Source: Bacillota bacterium (GTDB lineage Bacteria; Bacillota; Clostridia; Acetivibrionales; DTU013). Taken from it: a DNA stretch of 64,000 nucleotides. The notes beneath the pieces are model-generated. The model was not told the DNA's origin. It searched no databases and was given only the letters and a program-made list of their open reading frames with translations. Positions 52,776-62,532 of this stretch are shown piece after piece; the first letter of the stretch is position 1, and every line of letters starts with the position of its first letter. The stretch is taken from positions 104,493 to 168,492 of the forward strand of contig JAEZMD010000003.1 in assembly GCA_023435745.1 (NCBI GenBank). Reading direction: 5' to 3'. A program made the position numbers and the translations under genes.

Positions 52776-54017
52776 ATGGCACGAATAAATGACAACTTTT
52801 TAAAATTACCGGGCAACTATCTTTTTGCAGAAGTGGCAAGAAGAAGAGATATTTATCTGAAGGCGCATCCGGAAGCCGATGTGATTCGCCTTGGAATTGG
52901 AGATGTGACCAAGCCGCTGCAGCCGGCAGTAATCGAAAGTCTGCACAATGCTGTTGACGAGATGGCGGATGAGAAAACATTCAAGGGATATGGACCGGAC
53001 GGCTATGGATACGACTTTTTGATCAGCACGATCATAGAGAATGACTACAAGGCGAGAGGGGTTTCTCTTGACAAGGATGAAATATTCATATCTGACGGGG
53101 CGAAAAGCGATACGGCCAATATCCAGGAGCTTTTCAGCCAGGACAATGTCGTAGCGCTGACTGACCCAGTCTATCCTGTTTACCTCGACAGTAATGTCAT
53201 GGCAGGCAGGACAGGCGACTATGACAAAAAGAGCGGCCGCTTCAGCAAGGTGGTTTATATGCCGTGCAATGCGGAAAACAGCTTTTCGCCTGAGCCTCCT
53301 TCTGAAAAGGTAGATATGATCTATCTGTGCTTCCCGAACAACCCAACCGGAACCACGTTATCCAGGAAAGAGCTGAAAAAGTGGGTGGATTATGCAAAAG
53401 CCAACGGGAGCGTCATTCTTTATGATTCAGCCTATGAAGCCTATATAAGGGAGGACGACGTTCCCCACAGCATATATGAGGTGCCGGGTGCAAAGGAGGT
53501 TGCTATTGAATTTCGCAGCTTTTCAAAAACCGCAGGATTTACTGGCACACGCTGCGCCTATACAGTCATTCCCAAGGCGCTAATGGCTGAAAATGCAAAC
53601 GGCGGGCATGAATCGCTTAATCAGCTGTGGTATAGAAGGCAGACAACAAAGTTTAACGGTACTTCTTATATTATTCAAAAGGCGGCACAGGCTGTGTACA
53701 GCGAAGAAGGCAAAAAGCAGACAAGGGCTGTTATAGATTACTACATGACAAATGCCTCCATGATTCGGAAAGGCCTTACCGAATTGGGTCTTGAAGTGTT
53801 TGGCGGAATCAACGCGCCGTACATTTGGCTCAGGACACCAAACAGGATGGATTCCTGGGCATTCTTTGACAAGCTTCTGGGCGAGGCACACATACTTGGT
53901 ACGCCCGGTTCCGGATTCGGGCCCAGCGGTCAGGGGTATTTCAGACTCACTGCCTTTGGCAGCAGAGAAAACACGGAAAGAGCGCTGGAACGCTTTAAAA
54001 CAAGACTCAAGCTGTGA
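52776..54017 (+). CDS. dapL: LL-diaminopimelate aminotransferase
   Basis: 413-aa class I/II PLP aminotransferase converting tetrahydrodipicolinate straight to LL-diaminopimelate, bypassing the acylated routes. N-terminus NDNFLKLPGNYLFAEVARR is diagnostic of DapL; PLP lysine in RSFSKTAGFTGTR; substrate residues in YLCFPNNPTGT. AAGGGAGG precedes the ATG. It forms an operon with dapF, giving a complete last section of the diaminopimelate pathway. Confidence 0.96.
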   Translation: MARINDNFLKLPGNYLFAEVARRRDIYLKAHPEADVIRLGIGDVTKPLQPAVIESLHNAVDEMADEKTFKGYGPDGYGYDFLISTIIENDYKARGVSLDKDEIFISDGAKSDTANIQELFSQDNVVALTDPVYPVYLDSNVMAGRTGDYDKKSGRFSKVVYMPCNAENSFSPEPPSEKVDMIYLCFPNNPTGTTLSRKELKKWVDYAKANGSVILYDSAYEAYIREDDVPHSIYEVPGAKEVAIEFRSFSKTAGFTGTRCAYTVIPKALMAENANGGHESLNQLWYRRQTTKFNGTSYIIQKAAQAVYSEEGKKQTRAVIDYYMTNASMIRKGLTELGLEVFGGINAPYIWLRTPNRMDSWAFFDKLLGEAHILGTPGSGFGPSGQGYFRLTAFGSRENTERALERFKTRLKL

Positions 54018-54053
54018 GAGCATAAAAGAAACGCCGAAGCAAATACTACATAC

Positions 54054-54983
54054 ATGAAAAGTGCTAAATTCATTCTGGCAATCAGCATCACCCTGCTGCT
54101 TGTCCTATTTGTAAACGGTGCTTATTATATGTCGCTACGCGGAAATAAGGCTCCGGAGACTTTTCCGGTTCCTTTTTCCGCAGGTGTTATAGGCGATGCG
54201 GCGGAACAATCGGACGACTATCATGAAAGCGGCGTCAGCAGAGAGGTTCCTGTTAATCTGATGGTTTTAGGTCTGGATGGGGATAAGACCCGCTGTGATG
54301 TAATCATGCTATTCCATTTTATACCATCGTGTCCGTCTCTGAGCATTCTTTCAGTAGCCAGGGATACAAGAGTGCTGTCGGATGGTGTCTTCACCAGAAT
54401 CAATACGCTGTATTCAAAGGGCGGGGAGAAGCGGGTTGCGGAAGAATTGACAGAAATCACCGGCCTTCCCGTCCATTATTATATTACCGCGGATTTTGAG
54501 GGCTTTCGCGAAATCATTGACGCTCTGGACGGAGTTGAATTCAACGTGCCTTTCCGGATGAATTACGACGACCCGACACAAAATCTTCATATCCATCTGA
54601 GAAAAGGGCTTCAGATCCTCAACGGCAAAAAAGCAGAGCAGCTGGTGCGCTACAGAAAAGGGAACCGCCCGGGGCAGGGCTACACTGAAGGAGACCTGGG
54701 CAGGATAAGCATGCAGCAGGAATTCATGAAGGCTCTGATTAAACAGAAAATGAACATTCGTTATCTTTCCAGATTTAAAAAAATATTTAATATTCTTCAA
54801 CAACATGTCAAAACCAACATTACCATTGCAGATGTAACACAATATATTGGAAGCGCACCAAAAGTCAAGGCCGATGCAATAGAAACCTTTACACTTCCGG
54901 GCACAAGCCGTATCATTGGAGGAAAATGGTACTTCATCATGGACCGGCAAAAAACTGCTGACATGCTGATGGAACACTTTTGA
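54054..54983 (+). CDS. LytR-CpsA-Psr family wall-polymer ligase
   Basis: 309 aa. One N-terminal membrane helix (FILAISITLLLVLFVNGAYY) and an extracellular LCP domain. The polyprenyl-phosphate-binding residues are suggested by the pattern LSVARDTRVL, FTRINTLYSKGGEK and EQLVRYRKGNRPGQGYTEGD (split by length). LCP enzymes attach teichoic acid or other polymers to peptidoglycan. It follows dapL by 36 bases and could share its transcript. Its own ribosome site is weak. Confidence 0.88.
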   Translation: MKSAKFILAISITLLLVLFVNGAYYMSLRGNKAPETFPVPFSAGVIGDAAEQSDDYHESGVSREVPVNLMVLGLDGDKTRCDVIMLFHFIPSCPSLSILSVARDTRVLSDGVFTRINTLYSKGGEKRVAEELTEITGLPVHYYITADFEGFREIIDALDGVEFNVPFRMNYDDPTQNLHIHLRKGLQILNGKKAEQLVRYRKGNRPGQGYTEGDLGRISMQQEFMKALIKQKMNIRYLSRFKKIFNILQQHVKTNITIADVTQYIGSAPKVKADAIETFTLPGTSRIIGGKWYFIMDRQKTADMLMEHF

Positions 54984-55123
54984 GTTCGCTATTCAAAATG
55001 GAGCCGCGGCGCTTCTTTTTTATTGAATTTTCAAGTTTAGTTTGATATAGTTCTAGTATATTATTTTCAAGCTATTGCAGGATAATTATATGAAAGATAC
55101 CGGTTTACAGGGAGTGTATGGAA

Positions 55124-55393
55124 ATGAAAGCTGTTGTAACAGTGCTTGGCAAGGATAGGGTAGGAATCATAGCAGGAATCAGTAAAATATTGGCGGACAG
55201 CAATGTCAACATATTGGATATTTCACAGACGACGATGCAGGACGTATTTACGATGACCATGCTGACGGATATGGCTGATTCAAATATAGAATTCAGCGAG
55301 CTTTCGGACAGGCTGGAGGCGGAGGGTACAAGACTGGGCCTGTATGTAAAGATTCAGCACGAGGATATCTTCAATTCCATGCACAGGATATAG
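55124..55393 (+). CDS. ACT-domain protein, UPF0237 family
   Basis: 89 aa, one ACT domain: AVVTVLGKDRVGIIAGISKI with the usual ligand loop, then DISQTTMQDVFTMTML. GGGAG lies 9 bases before ATG 55124; the ATG at 55118 is too close. Small ACT proteins of this kind bind amino acids and regulate partners. The gene is next to a UPF0210 gene, a pairing kept in many Firmicutes. Partner and ligand are not known. Confidence 0.9.
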   Translation: MKAVVTVLGKDRVGIIAGISKILADSNVNILDISQTTMQDVFTMTMLTDMADSNIEFSELSDRLEAEGTRLGLYVKIQHEDIFNSMHRI

Positions 55394-55445
55394 ACCGAAG
55401 TATATAAGCGCACGGGACATAGACCGCAGGAGGGAAACAACAGAT

Positions 55446-56804
55446 ATGCTCTCAAAGTATGAAATACTTGAAACATATAAAATGATCCATGAGGAGAACC
55501 TCGATATCAGAACCATCACAATGGGGATATCGCTTCGTGACTGCTGCCATCCGGATGGATATGCGTGCAGACAGAAGATCTATGATAAGGTCATGAGGTG
55601 TGCTCAGGATATTGTGAAGGTCGGCAGAGATATTGAGAAGGAGTACGGCATACCTATAATTAATAAGAGAGTTTCCGTTACACCCATCGCGTTGGTGGCG
55701 GAGAGCTGCGCTGACGAGGATTATGTAAAGTTTGCAAAAACGCTGGACAAAGCGGCCGACGAGCTTGGAATAGACTTCATCGGCGGATTTTCCGCATTGG
55801 TCCACAAGGGGTACACTCCCGGGGACAGGAAGCTGATCAGTTCCATCCCTCAGGCGCTGGCCACCACAAAAAAGGTGTGCGCATCAGTTAATGTTGCCAC
55901 TACAAAGGCGGGCATCAACATGGATGCGGTCAGGCAGATGGGGGTCGTGATCAAGGAGGCTGCCGGGCTCACATCGGATAACGGCGGGATGGCCTGCGCA
56001 AAGCTTGTGGTGTTTGCCAATGCTCCAGAGGACAATCCATTCATGGCGGGCGCCTTCCACGGGTCAGGTGAGCCGGACTGCGAGATCAATGTAGGCATCA
56101 GCGGACCGGGTGTAGTGAAATGTGCGTTGGAAAAGGTAAAGGGCGCGGATTTCAGTACGGTTGCCGACGTTATAAAAAAGACAGCCTTCAAGATCACCAA
56201 AATGGGGCAGCTTGTGGCAATGGAGGCTTCAAAGCGGCTGAACGTGCCTTTTGGGATTGTGGATCTCTCGTTGGCTCCGACTCCTGCAGTTGGAGACAGC
56301 GTTGCATACATATTGGAAGAGATGGGCCTGGAAAAATGCGGCGCCCACGGGACGATAGCGGCGCTTGCGCTGCTCAATGACGCAGTGAAGAAGGGCGGTA
56401 TAATGGCCTCCTCCCATGTGGGCGGTCTCAGCGGGGCGTTCATCCCCGTGAGCGAGGACGCCGGTATGATTGCGGCAGTTCAACAAGGCGCTCTTTCCAT
56501 AGAAAAGCTGGAAGCCATGACCTGTGTTTGCTCTGTTGGACTGGATATGATTGTGGTTCCCGGAGACACTACAGCTGATACCATTTCAGCCATTATTGCC
56601 GATGAAATGGCAATCGGCGCAGTCAATAACAAAACTACGGCAGTCAGGATCATCCCCGCTCCGGGCAAGGTTGCAGGAGATGTGGTTGAATTTGGGGGAC
56701 TACTTGGCACGGGGCCCGTCATGAGCCTGAACAGATATGGCAGCAGTGAATTCATAAGGAGAGGCGGAAGGATACCCGCCCCTATCATCAGTCTGCGAAA
56801 TTAA
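55446..56804 (+). CDS. UPF0210/DUF711 (PFL-like) protein
   Basis: 452 aa, cytosolic. The family is recognisable from MLSKYEILETYKMIHEENLD, TITMGISLRDCCH, the glycine-rich GISGPGVVKCAL and the C-terminal VIPAPGK-like RIIPAPGKVAGDVVEFGGLLG (given in parts). Its structure is related to pyruvate formate-lyase-like folds, but no glycyl-radical motif is present. GGAGGGAAAC precedes the ATG. It sits 52 bases after the ACT protein. Activity unknown. Confidence 0.9.
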   Translation: MLSKYEILETYKMIHEENLDIRTITMGISLRDCCHPDGYACRQKIYDKVMRCAQDIVKVGRDIEKEYGIPIINKRVSVTPIALVAESCADEDYVKFAKTLDKAADELGIDFIGGFSALVHKGYTPGDRKLISSIPQALATTKKVCASVNVATTKAGINMDAVRQMGVVIKEAAGLTSDNGGMACAKLVVFANAPEDNPFMAGAFHGSGEPDCEINVGISGPGVVKCALEKVKGADFSTVADVIKKTAFKITKMGQLVAMEASKRLNVPFGIVDLSLAPTPAVGDSVAYILEEMGLEKCGAHGTIAALALLNDAVKKGGIMASSHVGGLSGAFIPVSEDAGMIAAVQQGALSIEKLEAMTCVCSVGLDMIVVPGDTTADTISAIIADEMAIGAVNNKTTAVRIIPAPGKVAGDVVEFGGLLGTGPVMSLNRYGSSEFIRRGGRIPAPIISLRN

Positions 56805-56858
56805 TGCAATACGGTATGAAAATTAATTATGACGGATTAACGGAGACGAAAGGAGCTG

Positions 56859-57614
56859 ATGAATATCAAGGAGCCTGTGATCATTGCACACAGAGGCGCT
56901 TCCAAACAAGCGCCCGAAAACACGATGTCAGCCTTCAAAAAAGCATTGGAGCTTGGTGCGGGAGGAATTGAGACAGACGTTCATCTCAGTGCCGACGGGT
57001 ATTTGGTCATCATCCATGATGAGCAGGTAGACAGGACCAGCGATGGGAAGGGTCTGGTAAAGAGCATGACCCTTGAACAGCTCAAAACCCTGGATTTCGG
57101 ATCCTGGTTTTCACCCGGCTTCAGCGGTGAGAGGATTCCTGAATTGGATGATTTACTGCAGCTCCTATCGAATTGGGACGGCTTGCTGAACATTGAACTG
57201 AAGAACGGCCCTGTTTTTTATCCGGGGATCGAACAGGCTGTGGCTTCGGCTGTCAGAAAGTATAAGCTCACGAACCGTACGATCATCTCTTCTTTCAATC
57301 ATTACTCTCTGGTGGAAATACGCAGGATAGACCCTGAAATAAAGACCGCGCCGCTTTATATGGCCGGGCTATATGAACCCTGGGAATATGCCCGCAGAAT
57401 GGGCGCAACGGCAATACATCCTCTCTTTTATAATATTGTTCCTGAAGTGATGAAAGGCTGTAAACTTAATAACATAATGGTAAATCCGTTTACAGTCGAC
57501 CAGCCGGAGCAGATTAAGGCAATGGCTGCAGCGGGCGTTGACGGAATCATCACCAATGTCCCGGATATCGCGCTGAAAATCGTTAAAGAAATGGGAGGGA
57601 GTGGTACACAATGA
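56859..57614 (+). CDS. Glycerophosphodiester phosphodiesterase
   Basis: 251 aa, GDPD TIM barrel without signal peptide, so cytosolic. The motif AHRGASKQAPENTMSAF has the catalytic His and Glu, followed by ETDVHLSADGYLVIIHDEQVDRTSDG (in parts), with metal-binding Glu/Asp and the second His, and ends in GVDGIITNVPD. It cleaves glycerophosphodiesters to glycerol-3-phosphate and alcohols. AAAGGAG precedes the ATG. Its 3' end overlaps the MFS gene by 4 bases. Confidence 0.93.
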   Translation: MNIKEPVIIAHRGASKQAPENTMSAFKKALELGAGGIETDVHLSADGYLVIIHDEQVDRTSDGKGLVKSMTLEQLKTLDFGSWFSPGFSGERIPELDDLLQLLSNWDGLLNIELKNGPVFYPGIEQAVASAVRKYKLTNRTIISSFNHYSLVEIRRIDPEIKTAPLYMAGLYEPWEYARRMGATAIHPLFYNIVPEVMKGCKLNNIMVNPFTVDQPEQIKAMAAAGVDGIITNVPDIALKIVKEMGGSGTQ

Positions 57615-58846
57615 AGCTGAATTATAAGAATACCATGCTGATCGGTCTTGGCTTTTTTACAGTCAGCATCGTCTGGGGGATTTACAACATCGCAATGCCT
57701 ATCTATCTGAAGGACCTGGGATTATCAGGCGTTGCAGTTGGTTCTGTCATGACGATCGACAATATCTTTGCCGTTATTTTTCTTCCGATCTTCGGTGCAT
57801 TAAGCGACCGCACCAATACCAGATACGGAAGAAGGATGCCATATCTTCTGGTTGGTATACCGCTTTCCGCGATTGCGTTTATACTGATCCCCGTGACAAG
57901 GCTCAATCTGATACCGGTCATGATTACTGTGATCGCAATGAATTTCTTTATGAGCATATACAGGGCGCCGACAGTTGCCCTGATGCCTGATTTCACCCCG
58001 CGTCAGCTGCGCAGCAAGGCAAATGGCGTGATTAATTTTATGGGCGGCGTTGGTGCTGTTATCGCCTTCCTGATTGGCGGTTTCCTGTTCAAGATCAATG
58101 AATTTCTGCCGTTTGCAGTAGGTTCCGTGATAATGGTCGCGACCATTATAATCATGTATTTGTTGGTACATGAGCCGAAGGAAATCGCTGATGACAAACC
58201 TGCTGAAAAGGAAGCCAGTACGGTCGTCGGGGAAAAAGGCGCGGGCTTGAGCTTGATTTTCCTGCTTTTGGCGATTTTCTTCTGGTTTACCGGATACAAC
58301 GCAGTGGAAACGTTCTTTTCGACCTTTGGAGAGGTTGTTTTAAAGATCGACAAGAGCCAATCCTCCTTTATGCTGGCGGTTTTCTCCGCTATGCTGGTTG
58401 TATTTTCAATTCCTTCCGGTTTGCTGGCCACAAAGATTGGCAGAAAGAGAACCATCCTGATTGGCATTACCGTTCTGTTTCTGGTGTTTCTGACCATGAA
58501 CTTCGTTGGAGGCAGCAACCCATATCTGATTTATGTGCTGCTTGCTGTCGGCGGTATCAGTTGGGCTTTGATAAATATTAATTCGTATCCGATGGTTGTC
58601 GAAATGACGTCAAACAAGGGAATCGGTAAATATACAGGCTATTATTACTTTTTCTCAATGATGGCCGCTATTGTCAGCCCGATTCTATTTGGTTATATTA
58701 AGGACATTATTGGTGATGAATTTCTCTTTGTCTATTCCAGTATATCCATGGTGCTCGCTTTCTTCTTTATGATGCTCGTGAAGCACGGCGAGCCCAAAGC
58801 GGAAGCTAAAACAGCATTCGAGGCCATTGAGCATATGGAGCCGTAA
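57611..58846 (+). CDS. Major facilitator superfamily transporter, SLC45-like
   Basis: 411 aa, 12 membrane helices. MFS loop-2 motif DRTNTRYGRRMPYLLVG resembles the SLC45/GPH sugar-transporter group; second-half loop TKIGRKRTI. The ATG overlaps the GDPD stop (ATGA), GGGAGTGG upstream. Being coupled to a phosphodiesterase, it may import a glycerophosphodiester or a sugar related to it, but the substrate cannot be told. Confidence 0.87.
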   Translation: MKLNYKNTMLIGLGFFTVSIVWGIYNIAMPIYLKDLGLSGVAVGSVMTIDNIFAVIFLPIFGALSDRTNTRYGRRMPYLLVGIPLSAIAFILIPVTRLNLIPVMITVIAMNFFMSIYRAPTVALMPDFTPRQLRSKANGVINFMGGVGAVIAFLIGGFLFKINEFLPFAVGSVIMVATIIIMYLLVHEPKEIADDKPAEKEASTVVGEKGAGLSLIFLLLAIFFWFTGYNAVETFFSTFGEVVLKIDKSQSSFMLAVFSAMLVVFSIPSGLLATKIGRKRTILIGITVLFLVFLTMNFVGGSNPYLIYVLLAVGGISWALININSYPMVVEMTSNKGIGKYTGYYYFFSMMAAIVSPILFGYIKDIIGDEFLFVYSSISMVLAFFFMMLVKHGEPKAEAKTAFEAIEHMEP

Positions 58847-58935
58847 ATTAAATATGGAGCCATAATAGGTGCTAGGGTGTCACATAATTTAATTGTATTT
58901 ATTGTTGTTATTTCTGATAGGAGGATCTGATTTAG

Positions 58936-59493
58936 ATGCTGGGGTGGAAGGAACTTGAGAACGAGTGCACTGCCTGCATGAAATGTGATCTTGGGAGAAC
59001 CAGAACGAATATTGTCATTGAGCGTGGCTCGAGAACCGCACCGTTGATGCTGATCGGAGAAGGACCCGGGGAGCAGGAGGACAAGCAGGGTAAGCCATTT
59101 GTGGGAGCGGCGGGACAACTGCTGGATCTGCTCCTTTCCGCGCTGATGTTTGATGAAAAAGAATATTATATCTGCAATGTTGTCAAATGCAGACCGCCAG
59201 GTAACCGTGCGCCTACGGATGACGAGGCGTTGAGCTGCCTGCCGTGGCTGAGGAATCAGACGGCGTTGATCAGGCCGCTTATTATTGTATGCATGGGGTC
59301 AACGGCGATGAAATATATCATTGATAAAAACGCAAAAATCTCACAGATCAGAGGACAGTGGATTGAACGGAAGGGGTTCTGGATTATGCCAACCTTTCAC
59401 CCGGCTGCATTATTGCGCGATGTGTCCAAAAAACCTCAGATGTTTGAAGACATGAAGAAGGTCAGGCTTAAATTGGACGAGCTCAATCGCTGA
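58936..59493 (+). CDS. Uracil-DNA glycosylase, family 4 (iron-sulfur)
   Basis: 185 aa. Removes uracil from DNA. The four cluster cysteines are visible: CTACMKC near the N-terminus and VVKCRPPGNR with SCLPWL later. Motif A GEGPGEQED, uracil-binding GAAGQLLD, and motif B THFHPAAL-like PTFHPAALLR. Length is normal. The ATG follows AGGAGG by eight bases. It is 58 bases upstream of a divergent paralogue at 59552. Confidence 0.95.
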   Translation: MLGWKELENECTACMKCDLGRTRTNIVIERGSRTAPLMLIGEGPGEQEDKQGKPFVGAAGQLLDLLLSALMFDEKEYYICNVVKCRPPGNRAPTDDEALSCLPWLRNQTALIRPLIIVCMGSTAMKYIIDKNAKISQIRGQWIERKGFWIMPTFHPAALLRDVSKKPQMFEDMKKVRLKLDELNR

Positions 59494-59551
59494 TCCGTAT
59501 TTCCTCTCATTTTATGAAAATCGGAGCTGCATGGAGAATAATGGAGAATAG

Positions 59552-60130
59552 ATGAATATACAGGAACAATTATCAGATTTGTATCGTGAATATGCCTGTG
59601 AATTTGCAGGCAACGAGTTTGTGTTCGGATGCGGCAGTGTGAAACCGAAGCTGCTGCTTATCGGCGAAGCGCCGGGGCGTGAGGAGGTAAAACTCTCACG
59701 TCCGTTTTCGGGTGCGGCAGGAAAATACCTTGATGAGTTTCTTCAACTGGCAGGGATCGACAGGGAAAAGATTTATATCACGAACACCATCAAGTACAGG
59801 TTGTCCAAAGCGAATCCCAAAACGGGCAGGTTGTCCAACAGACCTGCTACCAGGGATGAAATCATATCAGGCAGACGCTATTTATTGCGGGAAATCGAAC
59901 TGATCAGCCCGGCATGTGTTGTCACCCTCGGAAACGTTCCGCTTCGGGCGGTTACGGGAGATTTTACCGAAAACATAGGAGACAGACATGGCTTGTCCTC
60001 GACAGTGAAAACAGGAGAGCGGGAGTTCATGTTATTCCCCCTCTATCATCCTGCCTGCGTCATATATAACCGAAGCCTGAAGCAGACCTGTGAAGCGGAC
60101 ATTTTAAAGCTGCGGGATGTTGTCGGATAA
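59552..60130 (+). CDS. Uracil-DNA glycosylase-like paralogue lacking the Fe-S cysteines
   Basis: 192 aa. The fold is clearly shared with its neighbour: motif A GEAPGREEVK, GAAGKYLDEFL, and motif B LYHPACVI. Yet the N-terminal CxxC is absent, VVKC is replaced by TIKYRLS, and the second cysteine by ISGRRYLL, so no cluster can form as in family 4. The active-site shape is otherwise kept. It could be a different-specificity glycosylase, a structural partner of the enzyme at 58936, or an inactive relative. AATGGAGAATAG precedes the ATG; the ribosome site is weak. Confidence 0.82.
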   Translation: MNIQEQLSDLYREYACEFAGNEFVFGCGSVKPKLLLIGEAPGREEVKLSRPFSGAAGKYLDEFLQLAGIDREKIYITNTIKYRLSKANPKTGRLSNRPATRDEIISGRRYLLREIELISPACVVTLGNVPLRAVTGDFTENIGDRHGLSSTVKTGEREFMLFPLYHPACVIYNRSLKQTCEADILKLRDVVG

Positions 60131-60161
60131 GAATCGGTGTGTGATAATACATTGCCGGGAT

Positions 60162-61412
60162 TTAGAATTTGTTTTTAATGTTGGAACCGCCGATATCATT
60201 AATTTTAATATGATTGCCTCCGGGAAGTAAAAACCCTTTAAAACGTTTTGTCATGCGGCCTATCGCATCCCAGTCGATAAAGAGTAATAATGTGCCGACA
60301 ATCACCGACCTGTACCGATATATGGTATCGGGAACGTTCTCAACAACCAGGGCATTGATTAATATATAGGAAGCGAGGAAAGCCATTATTCCAATCATAT
60401 AGCTGTTTTTTTTCCTTATCGCCGAATAAATTCCGGGCAGCATAAAAACAAGGCAGAAGTACCAAATGATCATATCAGTACTCACAACAAACTGTAACAG
60501 CTTGCTGTAACTTATGTCTGCAATATTAGTATTGCCGGGATATGGAAGGAGAATGTAATTCACAGTTGACACAAGCACATTTCTGCCTGATGCCAGAAGC
60601 TTTAACACCTCCCACTTGTTGCCGATATCTTCACTCAAATCGTTTGTCTCATCAGGAAACATGATTGCATGGTAGTCCTCCAAAAGCGGATAAACGGTTG
60701 CTATGCTGATGATGACAGAACTGATGATGATGGCAGCTATAAAAAATAGGATAATGCGCCGCCGGCTTTTCTTGTAAAACAGAATTTGGTTCACCAATAT
60801 CCCGGCAGCCAGGGGCAAAAACATATAGATACGTACCAGCGTACCAAGCCAGATCAATACACAAACAAAAAGAACCCTGATACATTCACCTATCCTTGAG
60901 AATTCCCATGATTCAACGCGACGGATAAAGCACTGTACCTGGCGCCAGCATAAAAAGCTGATAAAAATCAGCAGGGCCTCCTTGCGGGAATCAGATGTCC
61001 ACAGGATCATGTTTGGAAAGTATAAAAAGGACAGACTGATGAAAACCGCGTTTGTATATTTGTACTTGTTGTTAATAGCAATTTTCAGGAGAAGCAGTGC
61101 TGAGAAAAATGTAAATGCTATATTAATATAGGAAACGATATACCGGTTAACGCCAAATATATGGTAAATCAATCCCACAAAAGCGGTGTACCACGTATAT
61201 GTGTACCTGACAGCGTAAAAGGGCACGCCCTCAGCCAGTTGTCGTGCCGCAAGAATACCTTCCTTGTGGTAAAGCAGGCCGTCCGTTCCGAAAGTATCCG
61301 GACCGCTGCGATAAAGGTAATGTACAGTTGCCACCCTGAGCAGCAATGCGGCAAAGGCCAGAATCATATATAATTTTTTATTTTTATCTGCCGATAGAAC
61401 GCTGGAATCCAT
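60162..61412 (-). CDS. Multi-spanning membrane protein, GT-C-like
   Basis: 416 aa with about eleven hydrophobic segments. The first extracytoplasmic loop (FGTDGLLYHKEGILAARQLA) contains acidic residues as in GT-C glycosyltransferases that use polyprenyl-phosphate sugars, and the topology fits. No definitive motif is visible, so it could also be a polymer-length or flippase-like protein. It is monocistronic and convergent with the glycosylase paralogue. Its start is upstream of an AT-rich gap of about 270 bases shared with the divergent isomerase gene. Confidence 0.6.
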   Translation of the reverse strand: MDSSVLSADKNKKLYMILAFAALLLRVATVHYLYRSGPDTFGTDGLLYHKEGILAARQLAEGVPFYAVRYTYTWYTAFVGLIYHIFGVNRYIVSYINIAFTFFSALLLLKIAINNKYKYTNAVFISLSFLYFPNMILWTSDSRKEALLIFISFLCWRQVQCFIRRVESWEFSRIGECIRVLFVCVLIWLGTLVRIYMFLPLAAGILVNQILFYKKSRRRIILFFIAAIIISSVIISIATVYPLLEDYHAIMFPDETNDLSEDIGNKWEVLKLLASGRNVLVSTVNYILLPYPGNTNIADISYSKLLQFVVSTDMIIWYFCLVFMLPGIYSAIRKKNSYMIGIMAFLASYILINALVVENVPDTIYRYRSVIVGTLLLFIDWDAIGRMTKRFKGFLLPGGNHIKINDIGGSNIKNKF

Positions 61413-61680
61413 TTTTGTTTACCTTATTTATGTTGTTTTCACTTTTTATATTATTTCCACAGAACAGTATATCAGTAGACCGGCAAAATGCAATATCTTA
61501 TTTCGTGTATCTCCATTATCCTGCATTTCCCGGCTTCCTCTGCGTGATTTGTATATGTAAACGTCTATAAATGTCAAGAAAAACAATATTTCAATCAATT
61601 TATGCAAAGATTATGGGTTAAGTATATAATAGAATCTGAACTATTGAGACATAAGACTAATCAGGAGGTGTGTGCAGAGA

Positions 61681-62451
61681 ATGAACAGGATGACTGTAGC
61701 AGCGCAATTGTATACCTTGAGGGATTTTCTCAAAACACCTGAGGATATTGGGCAGACCTTGAAGAAAGTAAAATCCATTGGATATAACGCAGTTCAGGCT
61801 TCCGGTGTGGGGCCGGTTTTACCAAATGAATTAAGGCAGCTGGCAGATGAGGCAGGTGTTAATATCTGTGCGTCACATATCGCCTATGACCGTCTGAAAA
61901 ATGACCTTAATGCAGTGATTCAGGATCATAAAATCTGGAATTGCCGTTATGTTGGTATAGGGTCCATGCCTGATGCGTATAGAAGCAGCAAGGATGGTTA
62001 TTTGGCATTTGCAAAAGAATTTAACGAAATTTCCAAAAAGATTTTTGACCAGGGTCTGAAATTCATATATCACAACCATAAATTCGAATTTGAGAAGTTT
62101 GATAATGAGACGGGTTTGGAGATATTGCTTTCAAACACTGATAAAGAAACCTTTGGCTTTGAGCTTGACACTTATTGGGTACAGGCCGGAGGAGCAAACC
62201 CGGTGGAGTGGATTAAAAAGGTTGAAGGGCGTATGGAGGTAGTACATTTAAAAGATATGGCTATTAAGAAAGATCAGCAGTTGTTTTCAGAAATCGGAGA
62301 AGGCAATCTGAACTGGGAGGCAATCATAGATGCCTGCAGAGAAACCAAAGTGGAGTGGTATGCTGTAGAGCAGGACGTATGCCGGCGAGATCCATTTGAG
62401 AGCATGCAAATGAGTTTTAATTACCTGAAAAAGTTTTTTATAGAGCAGTGA
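61681..62451 (+). CDS. Sugar phosphate isomerase/epimerase-like TIM barrel protein
   Basis: 256 aa, AP-endonuclease-2 type barrel. Metal ligands are suggested by FIYHNHKFEF (Glu/His) and GFELDTYWVQAGG, then VVHLKDM with a His and a late EQDVCRR Glu. The family includes xylose isomerase-like and inosose enzymes. AGGAGG lies at 61663-61668; a GTG at 61672 is an alternative start, but the ATG gives the family N-terminus MTVAAQLYTLRDF. It is followed after 81 bases by an Idh/MocA oxidoreductase, a standard pairing for sugar or inositol oxidation. Confidence 0.87.
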   Translation: MNRMTVAAQLYTLRDFLKTPEDIGQTLKKVKSIGYNAVQASGVGPVLPNELRQLADEAGVNICASHIAYDRLKNDLNAVIQDHKIWNCRYVGIGSMPDAYRSSKDGYLAFAKEFNEISKKIFDQGLKFIYHNHKFEFEKFDNETGLEILLSNTDKETFGFELDTYWVQAGGANPVEWIKKVEGRMEVVHLKDMAIKKDQQLFSEIGEGNLNWEAIIDACRETKVEWYAVEQDVCRRDPFESMQMSFNYLKKFFIEQ

Positions 62452-62532
62452 GCAATATAAGACGAGCAAATTCATAGGTAATGATAAAGAATTCTTCATA
62501 AATTTGGGGGGTGCCCCGGAAAAGGGAAAAGT

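Noticed and set aside
54984..55025. GCCGCGGC-TTCTTTTTT as a terminator after the LCP gene
   Set aside because: The T-run is good, but the GC palindrome leaves no reasonable loop, so a proper stem could not be drawn with confidence.
61554..61570. Catabolite-responsive (cre) element ATGTAAACGTCTATA before the isomerase gene
   Set aside because: The first half fits, but the second half has mismatches at conserved positions; too weak to list.
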